A stretch of 64,000 nucleotides of DNA from Rhodobacter sp. NTK016B (lineage in GTDB: Bacteria; Pseudomonadota; Alphaproteobacteria; Rhodobacterales; Rhodobacteraceae): the NCBI RefSeq assembly GCF_017303295.1, contig NZ_JAFKOK010000009.1, positions 161,270-225,269 of the forward strand. Reading direction: 5' to 3'. Position 1 is the first letter of the stretch. Each line of letters begins with the position of its first letter. Below the pieces are notes generated by a model that saw only the letters and a list, made by a program, of their open reading frames with translations, ran no database searches and was not told the DNA's origin. Both the position numbers and the translations under genes were made by a program. This document shows, one piece after another, positions 53,766 through 63,908 of this stretch.

Positions 53766-54503
53766 TTACCGCCCACCGCTCACTTCCATCACCGCGCCGG
53801 TGACATAAGACGCAGCCGAGCTGCACAGCCACAGGATCATCTCGGCTACCTCGTCGGGACGCCCGGGACGCCCCAACGCGGCCAGATGCCCCAGCGCCTG
53901 CGCGCGGTCGGGGCGCCCGCCGCTGGCATGGATATCGGTGTCGATCAGGCCGGGACGCACCGCGTTCACACGCACCCCCTGCCCCGCCAGTTCCTTGGCC
54001 AGCCCCAGCGCGAGCGTCTCGACCCCGGCCTTCGCCGCGGCGTAATCCACGTATTCCCCGCCCGCGCCCAGCCGCGCCGCGGTCGACGAGACCAGCACCA
54101 TCGCTGCCCCCTCACGCCCGGCAAGCCGCCGCGCCGCCTCGCGTGCCGTGAACAGCGCGCCAAGCAGGTTCACCTCGATCACCCGCTTCAACCGGCCGGT
54201 ATCGGCCCCGGCCAGCGGCGACGCGGGCGCGACGATTCCCGCATTGACCACCACCGCCTCAAGACCGCCCAGCGCCTGTTCGGCCCGCTCGAACAGGGCC
54301 GCGACCGCGTCCGGATCGCTCACATCGCCCGGCTGCGCCACGGCGCGGGCGCCGGTAGATCTGATTTCGGCCAGCAGCGCTTCTGCCGCCGCGTCATCCC
54401 CGCGATAGCCCAGCGCAAGATCCCAGCCGCGCGCCGCCGCCATCAGCGCCGTTGCCCGGCCGATCCCGCGCGTGCCGCCGGTAATCAGCATCCGTTTGCG
54501 CAT
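53766..54503 (-). CDS. SDR-family NAD(P)-dependent oxidoreductase
   Basis: 245 residues from the ATG at 54503. Classical short-chain dehydrogenase motifs: MLITGGTRGIGRATALM (cofactor TGxxxGxG), VVVNAGIV (NAG), catalytic Ser in VLVSSTAARLG, YVDYAAAKAGVETL (YxxxK), and NAVRPGLIDTDIHA. The product resembles FabG-type or glucose-1-dehydrogenase-like enzymes. Substrate is not decided. It ends on the same base junction where pncA ends and is divergent from the DUF523 gene. Confidence 0.92.
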   Translation of the reverse strand: MRKRMLITGGTRGIGRATALMAAARGWDLALGYRGDDAAAEALLAEIRSTGARAVAQPGDVSDPDAVAALFERAEQALGGLEAVVVNAGIVAPASPLAGADTGRLKRVIEVNLLGALFTAREAARRLAGREGAAMVLVSSTAARLGAGGEYVDYAAAKAGVETLALGLAKELAGQGVRVNAVRPGLIDTDIHASGGRPDRAQALGHLAALGRPGRPDEVAEMILWLCSSAASYVTGAVMEVSGGR

Positions 54504-54590
54504 CGCTCCCTCCGCTTTTGCGAAGGCTATCGCCGCGCCGATGCAGGGTCCATCTTTACCAACCGCGTGGCGGGGCTTACCCTGTTGCGC

Positions 54591-55073
54591 ATGTCTCGCA
54601 TCCTTGTCAGCGCCTGTCTGCTGGGCGCGCCGGTCCGCTATGACGGACGCGCCAAAACCCTGAGCGGATCGCTCATCGAAAACTGGCGCGCCACGGATCG
54701 CCTCGTGTCGCTCTGCCCCGAGGTTTCCGCCGGGCTTGCCACGCCGCGCCGCCCCGCCGAGATCGAGCCGGGCGCCTCCGCCGCCGAGGTTCTCGACGGC
54801 ACCGCCCGCGTGCTGACCGATACCGGCGAGGACGTCACGGCCTATTTCGTGCGCGGCGCTCAGATCGCGCTCGACACCGCGAAGGCGCGCGATTGCCATG
54901 TCGCGCTGCTGACCGATGCCAGCCCGTCCTGCGGCAGCCGCTGGGTCTATTCGGGCCATCATGACGGCAGCCGGCAGACCGGGCGCGGCGTGGTCAGCGA
55001 ATTGCTCGAACGCAACGGCATCCGCGTCTTCAGCCCGCGCGATATCGCCGCATTGGCCAGCGCGCTGGCCTGA
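54591..55073 (+). CDS. DUF523 family protein
   Basis: 160 residues from the ATG at 54591 (a TTG six nt earlier is possible). The conserved core of the family is present: VSACLLGAPVRYDG, LCPEVSAGLATPRRPAEI, ALLTDASPSCGSRWVYSG and GVVSELLERNGIRVFS. The three motif cysteines (SACLLG, LCPEV, SPSCGS) are retained and may bind a metal cluster. Function of the family is not established. It lies upstream of yidD on the same strand. Confidence 0.9.
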   Translation: MSRILVSACLLGAPVRYDGRAKTLSGSLIENWRATDRLVSLCPEVSAGLATPRRPAEIEPGASAAEVLDGTARVLTDTGEDVTAYFVRGAQIALDTAKARDCHVALLTDASPSCGSRWVYSGHHDGSRQTGRGVVSELLERNGIRVFSPRDIAALASALA

Positions 55074-55132
55074 CCGATCTTGCGCATCGCGCCCGCTGCG
55101 CCCATCTGTGCCGGGTATCGAAAGGCTCCGCC

Positions 55133-55441
55133 GTGTCATCGCCCAACCAGCCCCCCCGCCCCGATCCGCGCCACGCACCCGCCGCGTGGCTGGTCTCGCT
55201 GCCGGTGCGCGCCTACCGGCTGCTGCTCAGCCCGTGGGTGGGGCATGGCTGCCGCTTTCAGCCGACCTGCTCGGCCTATGCGATGGAGGCGCTGTCGATG
55301 CATGGCGCCGTCAAGGGCGGGTGGCTGACGCTGAGGCGCCTCGCCGCGTGCCATCCATGGGGCCGTCAGGGCTATGACCCGGTGCCGGGGGCCGATCCCG
55401 ACTGGGACGCCCGGCATCGCTGCGGCCACGATCACCACTGA
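55133..55441 (+). CDS. yidD: Membrane protein insertion efficiency factor YidD
   Basis: 102 residues starting from GTG at 55133. The YidD signature is intact: [27 protein letters not shown], read in pieces as [19 protein letters not shown] and [22 protein letters not shown]. It helps membrane protein insertion with YidC. In many bacteria yidD sits between rnpA and yidC; here ttcA and an EAL gene separate it from yidC, and rnpA and rpmH are absent from the window. Confidence 0.94.
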   Translation: MSSPNQPPRPDPRHAPAAWLVSLPVRAYRLLLSPWVGHGCRFQPTCSAYAMEALSMHGAVKGGWLTLRRLAACHPWGRQGYDPVPGADPDWDARHRCGHDHH

Positions 55442-55539
55442 GCCCCCCGCCAGACTCGCGCCAGACCCGCACCAGACCCGCGCTTCTTGACCTGTCGGGG
55501 CCAAAGCCACTATGGCACGCGGTCAGGAGGGCCCAGCCC

Positions 55540-56478
55540 ATGCGCGACGATCCCATGCTCGACCAAGACCGACCCGAACCCGGTGACGATATCCACGCGC
55601 TGTTTCACGGCGCGCCGAAATCGACCGAGTTCCGCAAACTGCGCAAACGGCTGGTCCAGCAGGTGCGCGAGGCGACCGAAACCTTTGGCATGATCCGCCC
55701 CGGCGACAAGTGGCTTGTCTGCCTGTCGGGCGGCAAGGACAGCTACACGCTGCTCGCCATCCTGCACGAATTGCAATGGCGCGGCCTGCTGCCGGTCGAA
55801 TTGCTGGCCTGCAATCTCGATCAGGGGCAGCCCGGCTTTCCCGCGACCGTTCTGCCCGAGTTCCTGACGAAAATGGGCGTGCCGCACCGGATCGAGTATC
55901 AGGACACCTATTCCATCGTCGTCGACAAGGTCCCCAAGGGGCGCACCTATTGCGCGCTCTGCTCGCGGCTGCGGCGCGGCAATCTTTACCGGATCGCGCG
56001 CGAGGAAGGCTGCACCTCGGTCGTGCTGGGCCATCACCGCGACGACATGCTGGAAACCTTCTTCATGAACCTGTTCCACGGCGGGCGGCTGGCGACGATG
56101 CCCCCCAAGCTGCTGAACGAGGACGGCGATCTGACGGTGCTGCGGCCGCTGGCCTTCGTCGCCGAGGCCGATTGCGAGAAATTCGCCCGTGACATGAACT
56201 ACCCGGTGATTCCCTGCGATCTGTGCGGCTCGCAGGACGGGCTGCAACGCCAGCAGGTCAAAGGCATCCTGGATGAATGGGAGCGCCGTACGCCGGGCCG
56301 TCGCAACGTGATGTTCAAGGCGCTGATGAACGCACGGCCCTCGCATCTGGTCGACCCGAAACTATTTGATTTCGCAGGGCTTTGGCCGAGTGACGACGCA
56401 CAGACGCCTTCGGCCGATACGGCAGCCCCGAGCCTGGAAAATAGCGCGAATTCGGGCGAAATTCCCCGTCTGCGTTAA
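55540..56478 (+). CDS. ttcA: tRNA 2-thiocytidine biosynthesis protein TtcA
   Basis: 312 residues with AGGAGG upstream. It thiolates C32 of certain tRNAs using ATP and a 4Fe-4S cluster. The PP-loop is [15 protein letters not shown]. The cluster cysteines are in [12 protein letters not shown] (CxxC) and a further Cys in [28 protein letters not shown] is the characteristic TtcA segment. The C-terminal ~45 residues (after DFAGLWPSD) are variable. The closing sequence leads into the EAL gene ~75 nt later. Confidence 0.95.
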   Translation: MRDDPMLDQDRPEPGDDIHALFHGAPKSTEFRKLRKRLVQQVREATETFGMIRPGDKWLVCLSGGKDSYTLLAILHELQWRGLLPVELLACNLDQGQPGFPATVLPEFLTKMGVPHRIEYQDTYSIVVDKVPKGRTYCALCSRLRRGNLYRIAREEGCTSVVLGHHRDDMLETFFMNLFHGGRLATMPPKLLNEDGDLTVLRPLAFVAEADCEKFARDMNYPVIPCDLCGSQDGLQRQQVKGILDEWERRTPGRRNVMFKALMNARPSHLVDPKLFDFAGLWPSDDAQTPSADTAAPSLENSANSGEIPRLR

Positions 56479-56553
56479 ACTTTCCGTTACCTCGCGCAAC
56501 CAGTTTGTGAGCGCCGACATCGGATCGGCACGGACAAGCGGATCGACGCGCGG

Positions 56554-58113
56554 ATGAAGACGATGGAACATCGCTGGCTCTATCGACACGCAAGCCTTCC
56601 GGGCCTGTGGATGTTGGTGCTGGTTCCTGTGCTGACGCTCACCACCGTGCTGGGCGGGATGCCGGGCTGGGCCTGGTGGGTGATCCTGGGCTTGCAGGCC
56701 GCGCTGCTCTGGGCGGCGTTCCGCCTGTTGCAGCGGCCTGACGTGACGGACACGGCAAGCGGCGGCGCCCACATCAATCTGCGTGACCGCGCGACTGTGG
56801 TCGCGACCCTGCAAAACCAGCAGACCGGCCCCACCTGCGCGGCCGCGCTGGCGGTCCGGCTCGACGAAGCCGAACGCCTCAGCCGCCAGCTGGGGCAGAC
56901 CCGCTATGCCGCGCTGCTCGACATGCTCACCGTCCGTCTCGGCGCGGTCCTGCGCGCGCAGGATCAGTTCTGCCCGCTGGTCGATGACGGGTTCGGGATC
57001 GCCTTGGGTGATGTGACGCGCGGGCTCGATACCGGCAACGTGCTGTCGGTCTGCCAGCGGATCCGCACGCAGCTGGGCGAACCGCTGACAATCGGCGGGG
57101 TCGCGCTCTGGCCCAGCGTGTCGATCGGCTACTGCGTTTCCCCCCGCGCGGCGATGCTCAACGGTCTCGATATGCTGCAGGCCTCCGAAACCGCCGCACG
57201 CAAGGCCCTGAATGCCGGCCCCGGCGCCGTTGTCAGCTACTCGGTCGTGGACTTTCCCGCATCGCTCAACGGCAAACGCGTTGACGAATTGCGCCGCGCG
57301 ATGGAGACGGGCGAGATCCGCGCGCATTTCCAGCCTCAGATCCGCACCGACACCGGGGCGGTCAGCGGGCTTGAGGCGCTTGCGCGCTGGCATCACCCCA
57401 CCTCCGGGGTGCTGCCCCCGGGGGAATTCCTGCCACAGATCGAAGCCGCCGGCCTGTCGGGCAAACTGGCCGAGCTGATGCTGCGCGAGGCCCTCGTCAC
57501 CCTGACAAGTTTGCAGGCCGCGGGTCATGACGTGCCACAGGTGTCGATCAATTACTCGGCCGAGGATCTGCGCAATCCCCGGCTGGCGGATGAAATCGCG
57601 TGGGAACTCGACCGCTTCGACCTGTCCCCCGAACGCCTGAGCATCGAGATTCTGGAAAACGTCGTGACGAATGGCGATGACGACGCTGCCGTGCACACGA
57701 TTGCCCGGCTGGCGACGATGGGATGCGGCATCGATCTGGACGATTTCGGCACCGGCCACGCGTCGATCGCCAATATCCGCCGCTTCGCCGTGAGCCGCAT
57801 CAAGATCGATCGCAGTTTCGTCACCAACCTTCATGTGGACGAAGATCAGTGCCGCATGGTCGCAGCGATCCTGTCGATGGCCCGGCAGCTCGGGCATGGG
57901 ACGCTTGCCGAAGGGGTCGAGCATCCGGGTGAACAGGTGAAGCTGGCGCAGATGGGCTGCGAGTACCTGCAAGGCTTCGCCATCGCCCGCCCGATGCCCG
58001 CCTCGGACCTGCCCTCGTGGCTGAAAGCCCACCACACAGCGCTGGAACGGGGCGAACCCTGGGTCGAAGACGCCCCGCACACCGCCGCCCCGCCGGGCCA
58101 CGCTGCGCAGTAA
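56554..58113 (+). CDS. EAL-domain cyclic-di-GMP phosphodiesterase with degenerate GGDEF
   Basis: 519 residues; ATGs at 56554 and 56563 are both possible. Two N-terminal membrane helices (LWMLVLVPVLTLTTVLGG and WWVILGLQAALLWAAF) anchor it. Residues ~85-240 resemble a GGDEF domain, but VDDGFGIAL stands in place of GGDEF, so no cyclase activity is expected. Residues ~250-505 are an EAL domain with catalytic residues retained: GLEALARWHH, NYSAEDLRNP, LSIEILENVV, IDLDDFGTGHASI, RIKIDRSFV and LAEGVEHPGE. It should hydrolyse c-di-GMP and so influence motility and surface polysaccharide, both of which are encoded in this window. Confidence 0.92.
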   Translation: MKTMEHRWLYRHASLPGLWMLVLVPVLTLTTVLGGMPGWAWWVILGLQAALLWAAFRLLQRPDVTDTASGGAHINLRDRATVVATLQNQQTGPTCAAALAVRLDEAERLSRQLGQTRYAALLDMLTVRLGAVLRAQDQFCPLVDDGFGIALGDVTRGLDTGNVLSVCQRIRTQLGEPLTIGGVALWPSVSIGYCVSPRAAMLNGLDMLQASETAARKALNAGPGAVVSYSVVDFPASLNGKRVDELRRAMETGEIRAHFQPQIRTDTGAVSGLEALARWHHPTSGVLPPGEFLPQIEAAGLSGKLAELMLREALVTLTSLQAAGHDVPQVSINYSAEDLRNPRLADEIAWELDRFDLSPERLSIEILENVVTNGDDDAAVHTIARLATMGCGIDLDDFGTGHASIANIRRFAVSRIKIDRSFVTNLHVDEDQCRMVAAILSMARQLGHGTLAEGVEHPGEQVKLAQMGCEYLQGFAIARPMPASDLPSWLKAHHTALERGEPWVEDAPHTAAPPGHAAQ

Positions 58114-58592
58114 GGCCAGAAAACGCGGCTCGCGCGGCGCCCGATGCGACCATCCGTCGCGAAGGCGATCGTCCGTCGGACAGGAAACCCGGTCTTCTAC
58201 TCTACCAAAAGACCCGATGACCCAGGCCATCGCCTCGCAGCCCCAAATGTGGCCGTCCCACGCCTGCGAACGGCAAGACGCACCCGTCCATCATCGCCCG
58301 ATTTCGTCCCTCGGTGGCGCCCCACCGCGTGATGTTACGCGAAACACCAGCCCAGCGACCCCACATCGCGCGGCCTTTCGCCAAGGCATCCCGGGGCCGG
58401 AAACGCCCCCGCCCGCGACAGCCAAATGCCTGACACAGCGCCGCAAAGACCCCGTGCGCGGCCCTGAATCCCCCTGCAAATCCCGGTGTGCGACGGGCGC
58501 GGACAGGGGAATCCGCTTGACCTTTGGGAGCAAGGTCTGTTGAACCGGCGCTGCACAAACACGCGTCCCGAAAGGTCTAGCGGAATCCCCTG
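58114..58592. other. 479-bp region without a recognisable gene, upstream of yidC
   Basis: Short frames exist on both strands (for example 58217-58543 plus) but none has a plausible ribosome binding site, family motif or codon pattern. I do not find rnpA or rpmH, nor a signal-recognition-particle or 6S RNA core. A possible yidC promoter with a good -35 (TTGACC, 58517-58522) is followed after 17 nt by a weak -10 (TTGAAC). Confidence 0.6.
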
Positions 58593-60407
58593 ATGGAAGA
58601 TCAAACCAAGAACCTGATCCTCGCCTTCGCCCTGAGCCTCGCGGTCATCATGGGATGGTTCGCCCTTTTCCCGCCGCCCGAGCCACAGCCCGGTGAAACC
58701 GTTGCCGAAAGCGAACTGGTCCCCCCACCCGCGCAGAACGTGCCCGCCGACAGCGACGCGACACTGGCCGAACCGCTGGAGCAGACGCCGCGCATCGTCA
58801 TCGACACGCCGCATCTGACCGGCTCGATCGCGCTGATCGGCGGCCGTTTCGACGACATGCAGCTGCGCGACTATACCGAAACGCTGGATCCCAACAGCGA
58901 GCCGGTGCACCTGCTCAATCCCAATGGCGGCACGCGCCACCCGTTCTACGCGCTTTATGGCTGGACGCCGCGCGGCGGCCTGTCCTACGAACAGGTACCC
59001 GGCCCCGCGACTGAATGGCGTCAGATCGGCGACAACGCGCTGACCGAGGAAAACCCGATCACGCTGGAATGGGACAATGGCGAAGGCCTGATTTTCACCC
59101 GCACGATCAGCGTCGATAACCAATTCATGTTCACCGTCGAGCAATCGGTTGAGAACACCACCGACACGGCGATCTCGCTGGACCCGTATTCGATACTCGC
59201 CCAGCACGGCGTCCCCGAGGATATGCAGCGCTTCTTCATCTCGCATGAGGGCCTTGTGCAGATGACCGATGGCGCTCTGCTCGAAGCCGATTACAGCGAT
59301 ATGGAGGATTACCAGGTCAGCGACCGCGAGCGGATCCCCACGCTGAGCACGAGCGCCGAGAACAACGCCTGGATCGGGTTTACCTCGAAATACTTCATGG
59401 CCACGCTGGTCGGCACGCCCGGTCAGGGCATGACCTCGGTCGCGCAATTCGTGCCCGGCGCCGGTATCTATCAGGCCAGCCTGCGCCAGCCCGCGATTAC
59501 CGTCGAACCCGGTCAGACGGCCTCGTCCAGCTCGATGCTGTTCACCGGCGCGAAGGAATTCGACGTTCTCAACGCCTATGAGAACAACACGCATATCGAG
59601 CGTTTCACCGATGCGATCGACTGGGGCTGGTTCTTTTTCCTGACCCGCCCGATCTTCCGCGTGCTGAACTTCTATCACGGCATCATCGGCAATATGGGGT
59701 GGGCAATTCTGGCCCTGACGCTGACGCTTAAGGCCATCCTGCTGCCGCTGGCGTGGAAATCCTACGTCTCGATGGCGCGGATGAAGGAACTTCAGCCCGA
59801 GATGCAGAAGATCAAGGAGCGCGCGGGCGACGACCGCCAGAAGCTGCAACAAGAGATGATGCAGCTCTACCGCGAACGAAAGGTCAATCCGGCCGCGGGC
59901 TGTTTGCCGCTGCTGTTGCAGATCCCGATCTTCTTCTCGCTCTACAAGGTGATCTTCGTCACCATCGAATTGCGACATGCACCGTGGATCGGGGTGTTCA
60001 ACGATCTGTCGGCGCCCGATCCCACGTCGCTTTACAACCTGTTCGGCCTGCTGCCCTGGGCGGCGCCCGATCCCGGCACGATGATGGCGACGATCTTCCT
60101 TGGCGCGCTGCCGCTGATGTTCGGCACCTCGATGTGGTTCCAGATGCGCCTGAACCCGGCGCCGGCGGACGCGATGCAGGCGACGATCTTCAACTGGATG
60201 CCGTGGATCTTCATGTTCGTGATGGGCGGCTTCGCTTCGGGCCTGCTGATCTACTGGATCGGCAACAACATCATCACGTTCATCCAGCAATACTCGATCA
60301 TGACGGCGCATGGATCGCGGCCCGACCTGTTCGGCAACATCCGATCCTCGTTCAAACGCAACAAGGCGGCGAACAAGGACGCGAAACCAAGCGGCAAGGC
60401 GAAGTGA
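58593..60407 (+). CDS. yidC: Membrane protein insertase YidC
   Basis: 604 residues. It inserts proteins into the inner membrane alone or with Sec. The N-terminal helix (LILAFALSLAVIMGWFALF) is followed by a large periplasmic beta domain (~60-370). The conserved C-terminal five-helix insertase core then follows: GWFFFLTRPIFRVLNFYH, WAILALTLTLKAILLPL, MARMKELQPEMQKIKE, NPAAGCLPLLLQIPIFFSLY, and FMFVMGGFASGLLIYWIGNN. The stop overlaps the start of the MOSC gene (GTGA), so yidC, MOSC and yihA form one coupled run. Confidence 0.96.
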   Translation: MEDQTKNLILAFALSLAVIMGWFALFPPPEPQPGETVAESELVPPPAQNVPADSDATLAEPLEQTPRIVIDTPHLTGSIALIGGRFDDMQLRDYTETLDPNSEPVHLLNPNGGTRHPFYALYGWTPRGGLSYEQVPGPATEWRQIGDNALTEENPITLEWDNGEGLIFTRTISVDNQFMFTVEQSVENTTDTAISLDPYSILAQHGVPEDMQRFFISHEGLVQMTDGALLEADYSDMEDYQVSDRERIPTLSTSAENNAWIGFTSKYFMATLVGTPGQGMTSVAQFVPGAGIYQASLRQPAITVEPGQTASSSSMLFTGAKEFDVLNAYENNTHIERFTDAIDWGWFFFLTRPIFRVLNFYHGIIGNMGWAILALTLTLKAILLPLAWKSYVSMARMKELQPEMQKIKERAGDDRQKLQQEMMQLYRERKVNPAAGCLPLLLQIPIFFSLYKVIFVTIELRHAPWIGVFNDLSAPDPTSLYNLFGLLPWAAPDPGTMMATIFLGALPLMFGTSMWFQMRLNPAPADAMQATIFNWMPWIFMFVMGGFASGLLIYWIGNNIITFIQQYSIMTAHGSRPDLFGNIRSSFKRNKAANKDAKPSGKAK

Positions 60408-61165
60408 GCACGCCTCGTCTCGCGCATATCGTCCGCCACCCGGTGAAATCGCTGGGCTGGCAGACGCTGGAAAGGGCGGTCCTGTCTCAGGGCCGCCCGC
60501 TCCCGTTTGACCGGATTTTTGCCGTCGCGACCGAGGCCGCCAAGTTCGACGGCGCGCCCGAGGGCTGGCAGTCCAAGCTGAATTTCATGCGCGGCGCGGC
60601 CGAGGGCAGCCTGATGGCGATCCGCGCCGAGTTTGACGAGACCCGGTCGCACCTGGTCCTGACCCATCCCGATCTGCCCGCTTTCGAAGGCACGCTGCCC
60701 GATGACGGCGCGGCGCTGATCGCGTGGCTGAGCCCCTTATGGCCCGCAAACCGCCCCGCCCCGCGCGGTCTGGTCGCGCGTCAGGACGGGGGCGATCTGA
60801 CCGACCGCCCCGGCGGACGCGTGTCGCTGATGAACCTTGCCTCGCTCAAAGCGCTGGGGGACCGGATGGGCATGGACCTGTCGATCCACCGCTTCCGGGG
60901 CAATCTGTGGCTCGAAGGGCTCGCGCCGTGGCAGGAATTCGACCTTGTGGGCCACGAGTTGCGTATCGGTCAGACCCGCCTGCGTGTCGATGCCCCGATC
61001 ACCCGCTGCGTCGCCACGACCTTTGACCCGCTGACCGGCGCACAGGACGGCGACACGCTGGCCGCGCTGGAATTCGGATGGAATCACCGCGACCTCGGCG
61101 CGCTGGCCCGCGTGATCGACGGCGGCGAGATCGCAATCGGAGACCCGGTGGAGATCCTGACATGA
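60404..61165 (+). CDS. MOSC domain protein
   Basis: 253 residues starting from a GTG at 60404 that overlaps the yidC stop. The frame is open further upstream inside yidC, but that is a shadow. It has an N-terminal beta-barrel (HIVRHPVKSLGWQTLERAVL) and a MOSC sulfur-carrier domain with RFRGNLWLEGLAPWQEFD and the conserved Cys in APITRCVATTFDPLTG. Such proteins relate to the molybdenum-cofactor sulfurase tail and the mARC/YiiM family and may act in sulfuration or reduction of N-hydroxylated compounds. Its place between yidC and yihA is common in this group. The stop overlaps yihA (ATGA). Confidence 0.9.
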   Translation: MSTPRLAHIVRHPVKSLGWQTLERAVLSQGRPLPFDRIFAVATEAAKFDGAPEGWQSKLNFMRGAAEGSLMAIRAEFDETRSHLVLTHPDLPAFEGTLPDDGAALIAWLSPLWPANRPAPRGLVARQDGGDLTDRPGGRVSLMNLASLKALGDRMGMDLSIHRFRGNLWLEGLAPWQEFDLVGHELRIGQTRLRVDAPITRCVATTFDPLTGAQDGDTLAALEFGWNHRDLGALARVIDGGEIAIGDPVEILT

Positions 61166-61815
61166 CCATGCTGCCCTTCCCCGAAGCCCCGCATCCCACG
61201 CCCGAAGACACCGAAGACGGGCGCAAGCTGTTTGCCGGGCCGGTCGATTTCGTCAAAGGCGTGGTCGCGATGTCGGGCCTGCCGCCCGCCGACCGGCTGG
61301 AGATCTGCTTTGCCGGGCGTTCGAATGTCGGCAAGTCGAGCCTTATCAACGCGCTGACCGGCCGCAAGGCGCTGGCGCGGACCTCGAACACGCCGGGCCG
61401 CACGCAGGAAATCAACTATTTCGACGTGGGCGAGAAACTCTATCTCGTCGACCTGCCCGGCTATGGCTTCGCCGAGGCGCCGGTCGCCGTCGTGCGTCAA
61501 TGGCAGGCGCTGCTGAAAAGCTACCTGTCGGGCCGCGCCACCCTGCGCCGCGCCTTCGTTCTGATCGACATGCGCCACGGCATCAAGAAGGTGGACGAAG
61601 AGATCCTCGACCTTCTCAACAAGGCTGCCGTGACCTTTCAGGTCGTGCTGACCAAGGCCGACAAGATCAGCGTCGCCCAGCGGGAAAAGACGCTTGAACA
61701 GGTCCGCAAGGCTTTGTCCAAGCACCCCGCCGCCTATCCCGAGCTGCTTGTCACCTCGTCGGAAAAGGGCGAGGGTATCGCGACGCTTCGCGCCATCATC
61801 GCCACTATGCAGTAA
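61162..61815 (+). CDS. yihA: Ribosome biogenesis GTPase YihA/EngB
   Basis: 217 residues; ATG overlaps the MOSC stop, with GGAG upstream. It is a TRAFAC GTPase needed for late assembly of the large ribosomal subunit. G motifs are visible: G1 [16 protein letters not shown]2 within [14 protein letters not shown]3 [12 protein letters not shown]4 LTKADKI, and G5 VTSSEKGEG. The length is typical. It is the third gene of the yidC run, with argB four nt downstream. Confidence 0.96.
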   Translation: MTMLPFPEAPHPTPEDTEDGRKLFAGPVDFVKGVVAMSGLPPADRLEICFAGRSNVGKSSLINALTGRKALARTSNTPGRTQEINYFDVGEKLYLVDLPGYGFAEAPVAVVRQWQALLKSYLSGRATLRRAFVLIDMRHGIKKVDEEILDLLNKAAVTFQVVLTKADKISVAQREKTLEQVRKALSKHPAAYPELLVTSSEKGEGIATLRAIIATMQ

Positions 61816-61819
61816 CGCC

Positions 61820-62731
61820 ATGAGAAACCAGAACATGAATCGTGACTGGACCGCCATCGCCCGCACCCTTTCGGAAGCCCTGCCCTATCTGCAGCGATTC
61901 TCGGGCGCTGTCGTCGTCGTGAAGTTCGGCGGCAACGCCATGGGCGATGCCGAGGACATGGCCGAATTCGCCCGCGACGTCGTGCTGATGCGGCAGGTCG
62001 GGCTGAACCCGATCGTCGTGCATGGCGGCGGGCCGATGATCAACGACATGCTCTCGAAACTGGGCATCAAGTCGGAATTCGTGCGCGGCAAGCGCGTCAC
62101 CGATCAGGCCACCGTCGAGGTGGTCGAGATGGTGCTCACGGGCCTTGTGAACAAGCGCATCGTGCAGGCGATCATGGATGAAGGCGGCCGCGCTGTCGGT
62201 CTGTCGGGCAAAGATGACGACCTCATGGTCTGCGAGGCCGACGATCCCGAACTGGGCTTCGTGGGCCGCCCGGTCGAAATGAACGTGCAGGTGCTGCGCG
62301 ACCTGTTCAAAGCGGGCATCATCCCCGTCGTGGCCCCGGTCGCCACCGGGATGAGCGCGCTCGAAACCTTCAACGTCAACGGCGACACCGCCGCCGGTGC
62401 CATCGCCGGGGCGCTGAAAGCCGACCGCCTGCTTCTGCTGACCGACGTGTCGGGCGTGAAGGACAAGGACGGCAATGTCGTGACCGAGATGCATCCCGAT
62501 CAGGTGCGCAGCATGATCGCCGACGGCTCGATCGCCGGCGGTATGATCCCCAAGACCGAAACCGCCCTCAAGGCGATCGAGGATGGTGTGCGCGCGGTGG
62601 TGATCCTTGACGGACGGGTGCGCAATGCCTGCCTGCTCGAGCTTTTCACCGAGCACGGCGCGGGCTCGATGATCCGCGCCACCCCGCCGCGGGTGACGCC
62701 GCGCACCAGCGACGGCGATGCCGACGCCTGA
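61820..62731 (+). CDS. argB: N-acetylglutamate kinase
   Basis: 303 residues from ATG at 61820; an ATG at 61835 ([19 protein letters not shown]) is equally close to the conserved start, and neither has a strong ribosome binding site. It phosphorylates N-acetylglutamate in arginine synthesis and is usually feedback-inhibited by arginine. The amino-acid kinase core is clear: [58 protein letters not shown] and [14 protein letters not shown]. The N-terminal helix before VVVVKFGG is the one that builds the arginine-sensitive hexamer in related enzymes. Its end overlaps the next gene by 14 nt. Confidence 0.96.
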   Translation: MRNQNMNRDWTAIARTLSEALPYLQRFSGAVVVVKFGGNAMGDAEDMAEFARDVVLMRQVGLNPIVVHGGGPMINDMLSKLGIKSEFVRGKRVTDQATVEVVEMVLTGLVNKRIVQAIMDEGGRAVGLSGKDDDLMVCEADDPELGFVGRPVEMNVQVLRDLFKAGIIPVVAPVATGMSALETFNVNGDTAAGAIAGALKADRLLLLTDVSGVKDKDGNVVTEMHPDQVRSMIADGSIAGGMIPKTETALKAIEDGVRAVVILDGRVRNACLLELFTEHGAGSMIRATPPRVTPRTSDGDADA

Positions 62732-63377
62732 TCGCGCGCCGGCGCTGCTTTCCGCGCTCGGCGCAAACGGGCTGGTGGCGCTCGCCGCCACCGCGCCCGA
62801 TCCCGCCTTCTGCCCGCCCGATAGCTGCGCGCTGGTGCTGATCGGCCCGCAGGGCGGCGATGCGTTCTGGGCACGCGTCACCGCTTCCGCCGAATGGCAC
62901 GACGGCGCCCCCGATCCGATCGACCGCTGGTCCGCGCGCATCCTCGGCGGGCTGGCGGCACGCTTCGGCGGCACGGCGTTGTTTCCCTCGGATGGCCCGC
63001 CCTGGCCCCCGTTTTTCGGCTGGGCGCTGGCCTCGGGCGCGCTGTGGCAAAGCCCGGTGGGGATGCTGGTCCATGCCGATCAGGGCCTCTGGGTGTCGTT
63101 TCGTGGCGCCTTGGCTCTGCCCTTAGACATCCCCCTGCCCCCGGCTGCCAATCCCTGCGACAGCTGCGTGACGCGGCCCTGCATCACCGCCTGCCCGGTC
63201 GAGGCCCTCTCGCCCACGGCCTATGACGTGCCGCGCTGTCACGCTTTTCTCGACCGGCCCGAGGGTCACGACTGCCTGTCGCGCGGTTGCGCCGCGCGCC
63301 GCGCTTGCCCCGCCTCCGAAAGCCATGCAAGACTGGACGCTCAATCCGCCTATCACATGAGCAGGTTCCACCGATGA
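62718..63377 (+). CDS. 4Fe-4S ferredoxin-like protein
   Basis: 219 residues, starting 14 nt inside the end of argB. The N-terminal ~130 residues are an alpha/beta region with many Trp/Pro, without a known motif. The C-terminus has a cysteine-rich cluster region: [18 protein letters not shown] and then [20 protein letters not shown], in a pattern similar to the QueG-like and bacterial-ferredoxin 4Fe-4S modules. It is a recognised but uncharacterised type in Rhodobacteraceae. The stop overlaps the sixA-like start (ATGATGA). Confidence 0.8.
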   Translation: MPTPDRAPALLSALGANGLVALAATAPDPAFCPPDSCALVLIGPQGGDAFWARVTASAEWHDGAPDPIDRWSARILGGLAARFGGTALFPSDGPPWPPFFGWALASGALWQSPVGMLVHADQGLWVSFRGALALPLDIPLPPAANPCDSCVTRPCITACPVEALSPTAYDVPRCHAFLDRPEGHDCLSRGCAARRACPASESHARLDAQSAYHMSRFHR

Positions 63378-63880
63378 TGAAGCGTCTGATCCTGACCCGC
63401 CACGCAAAGTCCAGCTGGGACGACCCGACCATGGCCGACAAGGATCGCCCGCTCAATGCGCGCGGACAGGCCGCCGCGGCGGATCTGGGCCAGTGGCTGG
63501 CCTCGCGCGGCGATATCCCCGACGAGGTTCTCTGCTCGGATGCCGCGCGCACCCGCGAAACATGGGACGGCATCGCCGCCGCGCTCGAAACCGAGCCCCG
63601 GCTGGTGCTGAAACCCGCGCTGTATCAGGCCAGCGCCGACGTGATGCTGGCGGTGCTGCGCCACGCGACGGGCTCGACGGTGATGATGATCGGACACAAT
63701 CCCGGCATCTCGGAATTCGCCGAACGCATCGTCGCGCAGCCGCCCGCGAATGCCGAGTTCCACCGCTATCCGACCGGCTCCACACTGGTTGTCAGCTTCG
63801 AGACCGATGACTGGAAACAGATCGACTGGCATCAGGGATCTGCGCGCGACTTCATCGTCCCGCGCGAACTGACCGCCTGA
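63374..63880 (+). CDS. SixA-like histidine phosphatase
   Basis: 168 residues from ATG at 63374 (or 63377, both in the ATGATGA overlap). The family core is complete and short: LILTRHAKSSW with the phosphohistidine His (RHA in place of RHG, as in SixA), LNARGQAAAADLG, VLCSDAARTRETW and MIGHNPGISEFA. SixA dephosphorylates a phosphohistidine in E. coli; other members act on small phosphoesters. It ends a possible argB-4Fe-4S-sixA transcription unit and is followed by a strong hairpin. Confidence 0.92.
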   Translation: MMKRLILTRHAKSSWDDPTMADKDRPLNARGQAAAADLGQWLASRGDIPDEVLCSDAARTRETWDGIAAALETEPRLVLKPALYQASADVMLAVLRHATGSTVMMIGHNPGISEFAERIVAQPPANAEFHRYPTGSTLVVSFETDDWKQIDWHQGSARDFIVPRELTA

Positions 63881-63908
63881 GGCAGCCAAAAACACCGCTG
63901 CTTTCGAC

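Noticed and set aside
58217..58543. A 108-codon frame in the gap upstream of yidC
   Set aside because: It has no ribosome binding site and a Pro/Arg/Thr-rich, motif-free translation.
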